The position numbers and the translations under genes are program-made. Shown here piece after piece: positions 30,460-39,855 of a stretch of DNA of 64,000 nt (positions within the stretch are counted from its first letter, which is position 1; each line of letters starts with the position of its first letter). The stretch covers positions 682,001 to 746,000 of the forward strand of contig NZ_JAPZSV010000003.1 in the NCBI RefSeq assembly GCF_027532185.1, read 5' to 3'. The notes under the pieces were generated by a model, which was not told the origin of the DNA, did no database searches, and saw nothing but the letters and a program-made list of their open reading frames with translations. Source of the DNA: Hylemonella sp. (lineage in GTDB: Bacteria > Pseudomonadota > Gammaproteobacteria > Burkholderiales > Burkholderiaceae_C).

Positions 30460-31374
30460 TCAAGCCTTCGGTAGATCGTCCCACCACTGCGCCCCCAGCC
30501 GGGACTGCAGGTAGGCGATGAAGGCCAGCACCTTGCCCGGCACCAGCTTGGGGCTGGGGAACACGGCATGGATCTCCTGCTCGGGCAGCACATTGCCGCG
30601 CAGCACCTCCACCACCTGGCCCGACTTGAGCGAATCGCTGGCCACATAGTGCGGCATGGCCGCGATGCCGTAGCCGTTACGCGCCGCAGCCAGCACGGCC
30701 GACAGGTTGTTGGAACGCAGCCGGCCGGCCACGGGCACGGTCAGCGTCTCGCCCTTGGGGGTGGTCATGCGCCAGACGTCGTCACCCAGCACGCTGCTGT
30801 AGATCAGGGCCGGGTGGCGGCTCAGGTCGGACGCCTGCTTGGGCGTACCGTGCTTGCGCAGGTATTTGGGTGAGGCCACCATGAGCCAGGGGTTCACACC
30901 CAGGAAGCGCGCACCCAGGGTGGAATCGGCCAGCTTGCCCATGCGGATGGCCACGTCGATGCCGTGGGCCACGAGGTCGGTGTAGCGGTCTTCGAAGCTC
31001 AGGTCCAGCTGCACCTGCGGATGCTTGGCCATGAACTCCAGCGCCAGCGGGGTCACCACACGCCGCCCGAAGGCCACCGAGGTGCCCACCCGCAGCAGGC
31101 CCTGGGCCTGGGTCTGGCGCAGGCGCACGATGTTGTCGGCCTCTTCGGCCTCGCGCACGATGGACTTGCACTTCTCGTAATAGAGCGCACCCGATTCGGT
31201 CACGCTGACGCCGCGCGTGTTGCGGTTGAGCAGGCGCACCTTGAGCCGTTCCTCGATGGCCGCCACCAGCTTGGTCACCGTGGGCTGGGTGACGGAAAAC
31301 TCTTTTGCAGCCTTGGAAAAACTGCCCGTCTCCACCACCCGCACAAACACCTGCATCGCCTGCAAACGGTCCAT
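30460..31374 (-). CDS. LysR-family regulator, probably of the gcl cluster
   Basis: 304 aa. The N-terminal winged HTH starts [20 protein letters not shown] with [20 protein letters not shown] as the recognition region. The C-terminal effector domain contains [20 protein letters not shown]. It is divergent from gcl with a 118-bp gap holding a 5-5-5 LysR-type palindrome. By analogy with glyoxylate clusters it likely senses a glyoxylate-pathway metabolite, but the effector is not identified. Confidence 0.93.
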   Translation of the reverse strand: MDRLQAMQVFVRVVETGSFSKAAKEFSVTQPTVTKLVAAIEERLKVRLLNRNTRGVSVTESGALYYEKCKSIVREAEEADNIVRLRQTQAQGLLRVGTSVAFGRRVVTPLALEFMAKHPQVQLDLSFEDRYTDLVAHGIDVAIRMGKLADSTLGARFLGVNPWLMVASPKYLRKHGTPKQASDLSRHPALIYSSVLGDDVWRMTTPKGETLTVPVAGRLRSNNLSAVLAAARNGYGIAAMPHYVASDSLKSGQVVEVLRGNVLPEQEIHAVFPSPKLVPGKVLAFIAYLQSRLGAQWWDDLPKA

Positions 31375-31389
31375 GTCTCCGCCTTATTT

Positions 31390-31404
31390 ATTCCATTACG
31401 GAAT
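31390..31404. promoter_or_regulatory. LysR-type palindrome ATTCC-ATTAC-GGAAT
   Basis: Perfect inverted repeat with a T-N11-A core, in an AT-rich patch 15 bp upstream of the LysR start and 88 bp before gcl. Well placed for autorepression and activation of gcl. Confidence 0.7.
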
Positions 31405-31492
31405 AGATGTTATGGACTCCAGCCGCCTTCCGCAAGAGGGCCGGTCTTCCTACAGTCCACCCCATCACTTTTATATTTCGAGGAGTTCCACC

Positions 31493-33283
31493 ATGGCCAA
31501 AATGAAAGCCGTCGAAGCCGCCGTCCGCGTGATGGAAAAGGAAGGCATCACCCAGGCCTTCGGCGTTCCGGGTGCCGCCATCAACCCGATGTACGCGGCC
31601 CTGCGCCAGACCGGCGGCATCAGCCACGTGCTAGCCCGCCACGTCGAGGGTGCCTCCCACATGGCCGAGGGCTACACCCGCGCCAAGGCGGGCAACATCG
31701 GCGTCTGCATCGGCACCTCGGGTCCTGCAGGCACCGACATGATCACGGGCCTGTACTCGGCCCAGGCCGACTCGATCCCGATCCTGTGCATCACGGGCCA
31801 GGCGCCGCGCGCCCGTCTGTACAAGGAAGACTTCCAGGCCGTGGACATCGAGAGCATCGCCAAGCCAGTCACCAAGTGGGCCGTCACCGTGCGCGAGCCG
31901 GCGCTCGTGCCGCGCGCCTTCCAGCAGGCCTTCCACCTGATGCGCTCGGGCCGTCCGGGCCCGGTGCTGATCGACCTGCCGTTTGACGTGCAGATGGCCG
32001 AGATCGAGTTCGACATCGACACCTACGAGCCGCTGCCGGTCTACAAGCCCGCCGCGACGCGCAAGCAGATCGAGAAGGCCCTGGACATGCTGCAGGCGGC
32101 CGACAAGCCCCTGATCGTGGCCGGTGGCGGCATCATCAATGCCGATGCTTCCGACCTGCTGGTCGAGTTCGCCGAACTCACCGGCGTGCCCGTGATCCCC
32201 ACGCTCATGGGCTGGGGCACCATCCCTGACGACCACCCGCTGATGGCCGGCATGTGCGGTCTGCAGACCAGCCACCGTTACGGCAACGCCACCATGCTGG
32301 CCAGCGACTTCGTGCTGGGCATCGGCAACCGCTGGGCCAACCGCCACACCGGCAGCACCGAGGTCTATTGCAAGGGCCGCAAGTTCGTGCACGTGGACAT
32401 CGAGCCCACGCAGATCGGCCGCGTCTTCATGCCCGACTTCGGCATCGTCTCGGATGCCAAGGCCGCGCTGCAGCTCTTCGTCGAGGTGGCGCGCGAGCGC
32501 AAGGCCGCTGGCAAGCTCAAAGACCGCTCCGACTGGGCCTTCCGTTGCGCCGAGCGCAAGCGCCTGATGCACCGCAAGACCCATTACACCGAGACGCCGA
32601 TCAAGCCCATGCGCGTGTACGAGGAGATGAACAAGGTCTTCCCGCGCGACACGATCTACGTCACGACCATCGGCCTCTCCCAGATCGCCGGCGCGCAGTT
32701 CCTCAACGTCTACGGCCCGCGTCAGTGGATCAACTGCGGCCAGGCTGGCCCGCTGGGCTGGACCATCCCCGCCGCACTGGGTGTGGTGGCCGCCGACCCG
32801 ACCCGCACCGTGGTCGGCCTGTCCGGTGACTACGACTTCCAGTTCCTGATCGAGGAGCTGGCCGTGGGCGCGCAGTTCCGCCTGCCCTATGTGCAGGTGC
32901 TGGTGAACAACAGCTACCTGGGCCTGATCCGTCAGGCGCAGCGCAACTTCGACATGGACTACTGCGTGCAGCTGGCCTTCGACAACCAGAACGTCGACGA
33001 TCCGGCGCTCAAGGGCTATGGCGTGGACCACCAGGCCGTGGTCCAGGGCCTGGGCTGCAAGAGCCTGCGTGTGACCGATCCGGACAAGATCGAGTCGGCG
33101 ATGAAGCAGGCGCAGAAGATGGCCCAGGAGTTCCGCGTGCCGGTCGTGGTGGAAGTGATCCTGGAGAAAGTGACCAACATCGCCATGGGCGTCGAGATCG
33201 ACAAGATCAACGAGTTCGAAGAGATCGACTGCCGCCACCCCGAAGGCCGTCAAGGCCTGGAACTGGCCGGCCTGCTGGAGTAA
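31493..33283 (+). CDS. gcl: Glyoxylate carboligase (tartronate-semialdehyde synthase)
   Basis: 596 aa from ATG 31493, preceded by AGGAG; the frame is open further 5' but overlaps the regulator. It is a thiamine-diphosphate enzyme joining two glyoxylates to tartronate semialdehyde and CO2. Landmarks: [36 protein letters not shown] with Val in place of the usual ThDP-activating Glu (a known Gcl feature), [20 protein letters not shown], and the ThDP motif [20 protein letters not shown] (about residues 443-462). Followed by hyi and glxR. Confidence 0.97.
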   Translation: MAKMKAVEAAVRVMEKEGITQAFGVPGAAINPMYAALRQTGGISHVLARHVEGASHMAEGYTRAKAGNIGVCIGTSGPAGTDMITGLYSAQADSIPILCITGQAPRARLYKEDFQAVDIESIAKPVTKWAVTVREPALVPRAFQQAFHLMRSGRPGPVLIDLPFDVQMAEIEFDIDTYEPLPVYKPAATRKQIEKALDMLQAADKPLIVAGGGIINADASDLLVEFAELTGVPVIPTLMGWGTIPDDHPLMAGMCGLQTSHRYGNATMLASDFVLGIGNRWANRHTGSTEVYCKGRKFVHVDIEPTQIGRVFMPDFGIVSDAKAALQLFVEVARERKAAGKLKDRSDWAFRCAERKRLMHRKTHYTETPIKPMRVYEEMNKVFPRDTIYVTTIGLSQIAGAQFLNVYGPRQWINCGQAGPLGWTIPAALGVVAADPTRTVVGLSGDYDFQFLIEELAVGAQFRLPYVQVLVNNSYLGLIRQAQRNFDMDYCVQLAFDNQNVDDPALKGYGVDHQAVVQGLGCKSLRVTDPDKIESAMKQAQKMAQEFRVPVVVEVILEKVTNIAMGVEIDKINEFEEIDCRHPEGRQGLELAGLLE

Positions 33284-33294
33284 TCCGCGACAAT

Positions 33295-33322
33295 GGGAGC
33301 CCCCTGTGAACCAGGGGCTCCC
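33295..33322 (+). terminator. Intercistronic hairpin between gcl and hyi
   Basis: 9-bp stem GGGAGCCCC/GGGGCTCCC with a 10-nt loop and no T-run. It may partly terminate or protect the gcl mRNA, giving more Gcl than Hyi/GlxR. Confidence 0.5.
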
Positions 33323-33349
33323 CCAGACAGATCATCGGAGACTGACAAG

Positions 33350-34129
33350 ATGCCCAAATTCGCTGCCAACCTGACCATGCTGTTCAACGAAGTGCCCTTT
33401 CTGGAGCGTTTCGCGGCAGCCAAGTCGGCCGGCTTCGAGGCGGTGGAATACCTCTTCCCCTACCCTTACGACAAGAAAGAACTGGCCGGGCTGCTCAAGA
33501 CCCACGGCCTGAAACAGGTGCTGCACAACCTGCCCGCCGGCAACTGGGACGGTGGCGAGCGCGGCATCGCCTGCCACCCGGACCGCGTGGAAGAGTTCCG
33601 CGCCGGAGTCGACCAGGCCATCGCCTATGCGACGGCACTCGGCTGCCCGCAGGTCAACTGCCTCGCCGGCAAGGTCCCGGATGGCGTCAGCCGCGAGCAG
33701 GCGCACGCCACCTTCGTGGCCAACCTGAAGTTCGCCGCCGACAAGCTCAAGGCCGCCGGCCTGCGCCTGCTGATCGAGCCGATCAACAGCTACGACATCC
33801 CCGGCTTCTTCCTCAACACGACGGCCCAGGCCGCCGCGGTGCTGGACGCCGTGGGCAGCGACAACCTCTACATCCAGTACGACATCTACCATGCCCAGCG
33901 CATGGAAGGTGAACTGGCCGCCACGGTGCAGAAGCACCTGGCCCGCATTGCCCACGTCCAGCTGGCCGACAACCCGGGCCGCAACGAGCCGGGCACCGGC
34001 GAAATCAACTATCCTTTCCTGTTCCGCCATCTCGACGCCATCGGCTACACCGGCTGGATCGGTTGCGAGTACAAGCCCAAGACGAAGACCGTCGACGGCC
34101 TGGGCTGGATCACAGCATTGACCAAGTAA
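33350..34129 (+). CDS. hyi: Hydroxypyruvate isomerase
   Basis: 259 aa from ATG 33350 (GGAG upstream). TIM-barrel sugar isomerase: MPKFAANLTMLFNEVPFLER, FEAVEYLFPYPYDKKELAGL, LIEPINSYDIPGFFLNT, and YIQYDIYHAQRMEGELA supply the metal-binding Glu/Asp/His set. It interconverts hydroxypyruvate and tartronate semialdehyde. It sits 66 nt after gcl and 21 nt before glxR. Confidence 0.97.
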   Translation: MPKFAANLTMLFNEVPFLERFAAAKSAGFEAVEYLFPYPYDKKELAGLLKTHGLKQVLHNLPAGNWDGGERGIACHPDRVEEFRAGVDQAIAYATALGCPQVNCLAGKVPDGVSREQAHATFVANLKFAADKLKAAGLRLLIEPINSYDIPGFFLNTTAQAAAVLDAVGSDNLYIQYDIYHAQRMEGELAATVQKHLARIAHVQLADNPGRNEPGTGEINYPFLFRHLDAIGYTGWIGCEYKPKTKTVDGLGWITALTK

Positions 34130-34150
34130 GAGACTGACCTGAGCAGAGAC

Positions 34151-35059
34151 ATGACCAAATCCGGACTGAAACTGGGCTTCATCGGCCTGGGCATCATGGG
34201 CAACCCCATGGCCCTGAACCTCATCAAGGGCGGCCACGTGCTGTTCGTCAACACGCGCAGCAAGGTGCCGCAGGAGCTGGTGGACGCCGGCGCCACCGTC
34301 TGCACCACGCCCGCGGGCGTGGCCGAGCGCGCCGACATCATCTTCACCATGGTGCCCGACACCCCCGATGTGGAGAAGGTGCTCTTCGGCGAGAACGGCG
34401 TGGCCCAGGGGCTGAAGGGCGCGAAGGGCAAGGTCGTGGTGGACATGAGCTCCATCGACCCGATGGCCACCAAGGAATTCGCAAAGAAGATCAACGCCCT
34501 GGGCTGCGACTATGTGGACGCGCCCGTCTCGGGTGGCGAGGTCGGTGCCAAGGCCGCCAGCCTGACCATCATGGTCGGCGCCGACGAAGCCGTGTTCGAG
34601 CGGGTGAAGCCGCTGTTCGAGCTCATGGGCAAGAACATCACCCTGATCGGCGGCAACGGCGCGGGCCAGACCTGCAAGGTGGCCAACCAGATCATCGTGG
34701 CACTCAACATCGCCGCCGTCAGCGAGGCCCTGGTCTTCGCGTCCAAGGCCGGTGCCGATCCGGCCAAGGTGCGCCAGGCCCTCATGGGCGGCTTTGCCTC
34801 CTCGCGCATCCTCGAAGTCCATGGCGAGCGCATGGTCAAGCGCACCTTCAACCCGGGCTTCCGCATCGCGCTGCACCAGAAGGACCTGAACCTCGCGCTG
34901 CAAGGCGCCAAGACGCTCAAGATGGCGCTGCCGCAGACGGCCAACGCCGCTCAGCTGATGTCGGCCTGTGCCGCCCTGGGTCACGACCAGGCCGACCACT
35001 CGGCCCTGGTCAAGGCCATCGAGGCCCTGGCCAACCACAAGGTCGCACCCGACGCCTGA
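34151..35059 (+). CDS. glxR: Tartronate semialdehyde reductase (2-hydroxy-3-oxopropionate reductase)
   Basis: 302 aa. Beta-hydroxyacid dehydrogenase fold: Rossmann motif LGFIGLGIMGNPMALNLIKG (residues 8-27), substrate motif DAPVSGGEVGAKAASLTIMV, and catalytic Lys in GAGQTCKVANQIIVALN (about 172). It reduces tartronate semialdehyde to D-glycerate with NAD(P)H. Ends the gcl-hyi-glxR run; a stem-loop follows before the convergent DUF2855 gene. Confidence 0.96.
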   Translation: MTKSGLKLGFIGLGIMGNPMALNLIKGGHVLFVNTRSKVPQELVDAGATVCTTPAGVAERADIIFTMVPDTPDVEKVLFGENGVAQGLKGAKGKVVVDMSSIDPMATKEFAKKINALGCDYVDAPVSGGEVGAKAASLTIMVGADEAVFERVKPLFELMGKNITLIGGNGAGQTCKVANQIIVALNIAAVSEALVFASKAGADPAKVRQALMGGFASSRILEVHGERMVKRTFNPGFRIALHQKDLNLALQGAKTLKMALPQTANAAQLMSACAALGHDQADHSALVKAIEALANHKVAPDA

Positions 35060-35066
35060 ACGTGCA

Positions 35067-35088
35067 CGGCCGGGTACAGGCCCGGCCG
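35067..35088. terminator. Hairpin between convergent glxR and DUF2855 genes
   Basis: 8-bp stem CGGCCGGG/CCCGGCCG with a 6-nt loop, no T-run; placed to serve both genes. Confidence 0.5.
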
Positions 35089-35104
35089 CTGCGTGCTTCA
35101 GACG

Positions 35105-36229
35105 CTAGGCCGCATCGGGAGCCAGCGAGAGCATGTGCCCCAGGCGCGGATCGCTGCGGCCTGTGAGCAACTGCGCGTAGACCGCCTGCACGGCCGCGGG
35201 GCCGCGGTGCTGCTGCACCTGGATCCAGGGCCGCTGTGGATCTGCCACCGTGCCGATGAAATCCTGCCAGCCCTGCAGCATGCGCTGGTTCAGCACCGGT
35301 CCGCCCCACTCCGCGCTGCGCTTCTTGATCTGCGCCGGCGCAAAGAAGAGTGTGGCGCGCGGGCCCGGCAGATCCTTGGCACCACCGAGTTCAGACAGAT
35401 GCGCGGCCCCGATGGAACAGCTGTAGCGCAGCTGCACAAAGCGGGTGTGGATCTCGCGCCGCAGCGCGGCGTTGCCCGCCAGGTCCACATAGACGCAGGG
35501 CACATCCGCGGGCAGCTGCGCGAGCTGTGCGTAACTGAGCACCTGCTGATAGCAGCCCAGGCTCTCGCAGAAGGCCACGTTGGCGTCCGAGGTCAACCCG
35601 ATCACGTCGACCTCGCCACGCCGCGCCATCTGGAAGGCTGTACCGTAGGCCGTCTTGCTTGACGCGCTGGAGAGCAGCATCAAGGCCCGCCGGCCGGGCT
35701 CATCCGCCGCGCCGAAGTACCGGTTGTCGGCCAGGAAGTCGTCGACCAACCAGGACGTGATGAAGAGCGGGCGCAGCAAGGCCTGCAGGTCCTCGGTATC
35801 GGCTGTGTAAAAGGGATCGGCCGCGCAGCGCATGTACTGGTTGTAGACCGCATGCAGGCCGCCGCGGTGCGGCGCCTCGTCGAAAAAGTGCGTCGCCGAC
35901 ACCTTGCCCGGCGTCAGGTCCACGCTGCTGGCCATGGGGAAGTAGCCGTAGACGCGCTCGCCCACCGCCAGCGCAGCATGGCGCGACGCCTGCACCACCC
36001 CGAAGCCCCAGACCGGGATGCGGCCCCAGGCCGCGTCATCCGCCACGGGGAAGAACTGCCAGTACTGCATCGCCTCGCCCATGGCCCCGTAGGTGATGTT
36101 GTTGGTGGTGAGCGCAAAGCGTTCGATCGCCACGCGCACCTGCCCTTCGGCCAGGGGCGGCGGCGTGCCGCGGCGCAGGGTCGTGCTGCCGAGCTGGTCC
36201 TTGCGGACGAGGAAGTCGAGAGTGTCCAT
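35105..36229 (-). CDS. DUF2855 family protein
   Basis: 374 aa. Features recalled for DUF2855 are the start DFLVRKDQLGSTTLRRGTPP, FALTTNNITYGAMGEAMQYW, IPVWGFGVVQASRHAALAVG, and the middle RRALMLLSSASSKTAYGTAF. The overall plan resembles a medium-chain reductase lacking an obvious zinc site, with a degenerate nucleotide-binding region near residues 195-220. The function is unknown. It faces the glxR end and is divergent from the REC-TPR gene by 123 bp. Confidence 0.85.
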   Translation of the reverse strand: MDTLDFLVRKDQLGSTTLRRGTPPPLAEGQVRVAIERFALTTNNITYGAMGEAMQYWQFFPVADDAAWGRIPVWGFGVVQASRHAALAVGERVYGYFPMASSVDLTPGKVSATHFFDEAPHRGGLHAVYNQYMRCAADPFYTADTEDLQALLRPLFITSWLVDDFLADNRYFGAADEPGRRALMLLSSASSKTAYGTAFQMARRGEVDVIGLTSDANVAFCESLGCYQQVLSYAQLAQLPADVPCVYVDLAGNAALRREIHTRFVQLRYSCSIGAAHLSELGGAKDLPGPRATLFFAPAQIKKRSAEWGGPVLNQRMLQGWQDFIGTVADPQRPWIQVQQHRGPAAVQAVYAQLLTGRSDPRLGHMLSLAPDAA

Positions 36230-36352
36230 GGGCCGACCTTAAACCGCTGCACCGCCCGGCGCAAGCCGGGCCCGGCGCCTGCGCGACAGCTGTCGGCCCG
36301 GGACATGGCGGGGTATCATTTCGGCTCCTCTCCAGTGGAGTGACAGACTGGC

Positions 36353-38095
36353 ATGGGCCTGTACGACGACGATCTTTCCAACACCCGGGCGCTGGTCGTC
36401 GACGGCAACCCCACCTCGCGCGCCATCCTGGTCAACCAGCTGCGCGAGTTCGGCGTGGGTTCGGTCGAGCAGGCCACGCGCGCCGTCGACGCCCGCAAGG
36501 TCCTGGAGTTCAAGGCCTTCGACATCGTGCTGTGCGAGCAGTACTTCCAGCCCGGCACCACCACCGGCCAGGATCTGCTCGACGATCTGCGCCGCAACCA
36601 GCTGCTGCCTTTCGCCACCGTCTTCATCATGGTCACGGGCGAGGCCACCTACGCCAAGGTGGCCGAGGCCGCCGAGTCGGCGCTCGACGGCTACCTGATC
36701 AAACCCCACACGGCCACCGGCCTGGCCGAGCGCCTGCATCTCGCGCGCCAGCGCAAGGCCGCGCTGGCCGACATCTTTGCGGCCATCGAGGCCGAGGACT
36801 ACGAGCGCGGCGCGCGCCTGTGCCTGCAGCGCTTCGAGGCCCGCGCGCCCTTCTGGCTCTATGCCGCGCGCATCGGCGCCGAGCTGCTGATGCGCATCGA
36901 ACGCTATGACGAGGCTCAGCAACTCTACGAAGCCGTGATCGCCGCCAAGACCCTGCCCTGGGCCAAGCTGGGCGTCGCGCGCTCGCAGCTCGACAAGGGC
37001 GAGCCCATGCGCGCCATCAGCACGCTGGAGAATCTGATCGGCGAAGACCCGCGCTACGCCGACGCCTACGATGTGCTGGGCCGCGCGCAGTTCGAGCTCG
37101 GCAACCACGAGCAGACGCTGGCGGCCTACAAGATGGCCTGCGCTGTCACGCCCTACTCCATCACGCGGCTGCAGAACCTGGGCCATATGTGCTTCTACAG
37201 CGGCGAGCGCGCCGAGGCCGAGAAGATCCTGGGCCAGTGCGCACGCCTGGGCCTGGACTCCAAGATGTTCGACCCGCAGACGCTGGTGCTGCTGGCCTTC
37301 GCGCGGCTGGAGGCGCAGGACCGCAAGGGCCTGCAGCATTGCCGCGACGACTTCGTCAAGCTCATCGACCGCGACGAGAAGAACCCGCGCCTGCAGCGCC
37401 TGGCCGCCACGGTGGACGCGCTCATCCTCATCCTGGACCGCCAGTTCGCGCGCGCCGTCGAGGCGGTGCGAGCCCAGGCCGGCAAGGTCAAGGCCCCGGA
37501 CTTCGACGTCGAGTCCGCCACCAACCTCATCGCCCTCATGGCCCAGCTGGCCAACAAGGCCATCCAGCTCGACGACGTGGAGCCGGCGGTGGACGCCATC
37601 GGCATGCGTTTTTCGACCGGCCGCTCGATGAACGAGCTGCTGGCCGGTGCGGCCGGCGTGCATCCGCCCTATGCCGATCGCCTGCGCGTGGCCGGTAGCC
37701 ACGTGCTCAAGCTGGCCGAGACGGCCCTCACACTGAGCCTGGGCGGCAACCCCTCGGGCGCCGTGCGCGACCTGCTGGCCCACGGGCACCAGACCCTCAA
37801 CGCCAAGCTCATCGAGACCGCACGTCTTGTGCTGCAGCGCTACGAGGGCCGCATCCCCGAAGCACTCGAATTCGAAACTGCCGTGCAGGAATGGCGCCAG
37901 CAGTACGGCAACCCCAGCCTACGGCCCGCGCTGACCGAACAGGGCCGCGCCCCCGGCGCGCTCAACCTGCGCGCACCAGCCAAGACCGATGGCTCGCCGG
38001 CGGCCATCTTTGCCGCCGCCGAAGCCATGCACCAGGTGGCGGTGGCCATCGCCATGGAGTCCCCCCCGGCCGACGACGCGCCAGCAGGTTCGTGA
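36353..38095 (+). CDS. Response-regulator receiver domain fused to TPR repeats
   Basis: 580 aa. The N-terminal REC domain (about 10-130) contains TRALVVDGNPTSRAILVNQL, in which the usual acidic pair is reduced to a single Asp, and DIVLCEQYFQPGTT, where the phospho-acceptor Asp is replaced (Glu at that position). Lys is present in LDGYLIKPHTATGLAERLHL. TPR-like helices follow (about 140-470; YADAYDVLGRAQFELGNHEQ). The tail is Ala/Pro-rich. No output DNA-binding or enzyme domain is evident; probably a protein-scaffolding signalling factor with a pseudo-receiver. Confidence 0.85.
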   Translation: MGLYDDDLSNTRALVVDGNPTSRAILVNQLREFGVGSVEQATRAVDARKVLEFKAFDIVLCEQYFQPGTTTGQDLLDDLRRNQLLPFATVFIMVTGEATYAKVAEAAESALDGYLIKPHTATGLAERLHLARQRKAALADIFAAIEAEDYERGARLCLQRFEARAPFWLYAARIGAELLMRIERYDEAQQLYEAVIAAKTLPWAKLGVARSQLDKGEPMRAISTLENLIGEDPRYADAYDVLGRAQFELGNHEQTLAAYKMACAVTPYSITRLQNLGHMCFYSGERAEAEKILGQCARLGLDSKMFDPQTLVLLAFARLEAQDRKGLQHCRDDFVKLIDRDEKNPRLQRLAATVDALILILDRQFARAVEAVRAQAGKVKAPDFDVESATNLIALMAQLANKAIQLDDVEPAVDAIGMRFSTGRSMNELLAGAAGVHPPYADRLRVAGSHVLKLAETALTLSLGGNPSGAVRDLLAHGHQTLNAKLIETARLVLQRYEGRIPEALEFETAVQEWRQQYGNPSLRPALTEQGRAPGALNLRAPAKTDGSPAAIFAAAEAMHQVAVAIAMESPPADDAPAGS

Positions 38096-38124
38096 AGCCC
38101 TGGCCGGCTAGAATCTAGCCCTCC

Positions 38125-38212
38125 GGAGGTGTGGCAGAGTGGTCGATTGCACCGGTCTTGAAAACCGGCAACGGGCAACCGTTCGTGAGTTCGAATCTCA
38201 CCGCCTCCGCCA
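38125..38212 (+). tRNA. tRNA-Ser (TGA anticodon)
   Basis: 88 nt including an encoded CCA. The acceptor stem GGAGGTG/CGCCTCC is perfect, the anticodon loop is CTTGAAA (TGA), the class II long variable arm is AACGGGCAACCGTT, and the T-arm contains GTTCGAATC. Lies 29 nt after the REC-TPR gene. Confidence 0.97.
38201..38212 (+). repeat. 12-bp direct repeat, left copy (tRNA-Ser 3' end)
   Basis: CCGCCTCCGCCA forms the 3' end of the tRNA and recurs at 42683-42694 in the same orientation, flanking an atypical segment. Candidate attachment site. Confidence 0.45.
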
Positions 38213-38549
38213 AAATTTCGCAAGTCATTGATTCCCCCATAAGTCCTTGTGGCTCAAGGACCTATTTAGGGCGGGTGTGCCGCTTGTGTGCGCCGAACGA
38301 AATCAAGACAGCGTGCCTGAGTACATCAGCCAACGCGACGACGGTCGCGGCTCAAATTCGCGTGTCCGCGTGAATCTGGTGACTACTGTGGTGCTGCCCT
38401 CTGACAACTGCTGGCACGAGGCAACTAAGGCAGTGCTTGCCCGATCCACCGCCAGAAGCGGGAGGGACCGTGCGGCCAACCCCGCAGGCGACGCGAGCCG
38501 TGCACCCGGAAGCGGGCACCGTACCGGGTTGCTCAGGTTTCGACCAAGC
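38213..38549. other. 337-bp gap next to tRNA-Ser
   Basis: No credible gene. The only long frame (plus strand, through 38657) runs antisense into the next gene and has no recognisable domain. Base composition is lower in GC than the flanking core genes. Confidence 0.5.
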
Positions 38550-39818
38550 CTACTTCCCGGCTGCAGGAACATCCGGCACGGTCAACAGGCCGTGGCAAGG
38601 ATTGACACCCAGTTGATTAGACGAACCAGCGATGCGGATATCGGCCACCCGCCATAGCTTCTCTTTGTCCTGCAGCATCACGAACTGCGCCTCGCAACTG
38701 GTGCGCACACCTTGCTCCACAACCCGTCCGCTCGGTATGTGCACCATGGCCGACGTGTTGTCAAAAGACTGGCCGTAGCCCAAGAACTTCAGGTTGCCGG
38801 ACTGCGTGATGGCGGGAGCGCCCATTTTCGCGGCCACCTCGCTTTCCTCGCGGGCCAGCCACACCATCAAAGCCGAGGCTTCCATGTTGCTGAGCCCACG
38901 CTTGCCGCGCACCTTGGCCGCCGCCTCCACAAACTCGCGTTCAGCCTGCATCTTCTTGAGCTGAGGCAGGTGTTTCTCGTTCGTTTTCTGCACGGCGTCG
39001 TCCATCTGCTTCTGCAGGGCGGCGTACTGGGCCTCGTTGCGGGCCTTTTCTTGCGGGCTCAGTTTTTTCGCCCAGAGTCCGGAAGGATCGGGCCGCTTGC
39101 TGTCTTTCCACAGCACGTTCCAGCTCAGGTTCAGCAGGTCGTTGACGGTCTTGGCTTCGAGCGCATGCACCGGCTCCAGCAAGCCGATCTTCTGCAGCTC
39201 GGCGTTGAAGCGGCCTGCGTCGAACTGGCCGTTGTTGAGAGCTGCCTGCATGGCGTTGCGTACGTCTTCCCCCTGACAGGCAAACTTCTGCGCCTTGATC
39301 ATCGGTGGACGGGCATCCTTGGCCCAACCGGTCTCCGGCAACGGCCGGTTGGACAGATCGACCCTGGGCACCGTGTAGCTGCGGGCCGCAACGCGCATGC
39401 GGACCGGGTCGCCCCACCTGGCCGGGTCGTTCCAGCCATCCACCACGACGGACGAACTGTACGGTCTGCCCTCTTGCCTGGCCGCCTTGGCAGCCTTCTG
39501 GGCTTCGCTGTAGGACAAGACCCGGTACTTGTTGAGGCATTCAAACTGCAGTTTCAGCTCGGTCCACTCGGGCGCCGTGGCGGACTCGTGAACCACCAAC
39601 ACGGGCATTTCCCAGACGCTCGTCTTGGCCATGATGTCGCCGTCTTTTCCAAGCATGGCGTCCACCTCGGTTCGTTCGGTGGTGCGGGTGATCTCGGCGA
39701 AGTACGCCTCTCGCCGGCCTGATTCGCCCTGCTGGTGAAACAGAACCCAGCCTCCCGAAGCGGGGTTGGTCAAGGCAGCCAGCAGGCACAGGCCTGCCAG
39801 TTTGGATCTATGACTCAT
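38550..39818 (-). CDS. Secreted protein of unknown function
   Basis: 422 aa from ATG 39818. The signal peptide (1-22) reads KLAGLCLLAALTNPASG. Early residues include WVLFHQQGESGRREAYFAEI, suggesting a surface-antigen-like stress-reading fold. The middle contains a charged coiled-coil region (QKARNEAQYAALQKQMDDAV). Cysteines are few. I do not recognise a family. It lies in the less GC-rich segment after tRNA-Ser and may travel with the small lipoprotein upstream (37 nt away) as one unit. Confidence 0.7.
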   Translation of the reverse strand: MSHRSKLAGLCLLAALTNPASGGWVLFHQQGESGRREAYFAEITRTTERTEVDAMLGKDGDIMAKTSVWEMPVLVVHESATAPEWTELKLQFECLNKYRVLSYSEAQKAAKAARQEGRPYSSSVVVDGWNDPARWGDPVRMRVAARSYTVPRVDLSNRPLPETGWAKDARPPMIKAQKFACQGEDVRNAMQAALNNGQFDAGRFNAELQKIGLLEPVHALEAKTVNDLLNLSWNVLWKDSKRPDPSGLWAKKLSPQEKARNEAQYAALQKQMDDAVQKTNEKHLPQLKKMQAEREFVEAAAKVRGKRGLSNMEASALMVWLAREESEVAAKMGAPAITQSGNLKFLGYGQSFDNTSAMVHIPSGRVVEQGVRTSCEAQFVMLQDKEKLWRVADIRIAGSSNQLGVNPCHGLLTVPDVPAAGK

Positions 39819-39855
39819 CGCGAAGCTCCAGTCAGGCATGCGCTGCCTTGGGGAC

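Noticed and set aside
38247-38657. Possible integrase-like or accessory gene next to tRNA-Ser
   Set aside because: The translation has no tyrosine recombinase motifs, no ribosome site, and runs antisense into the next gene.
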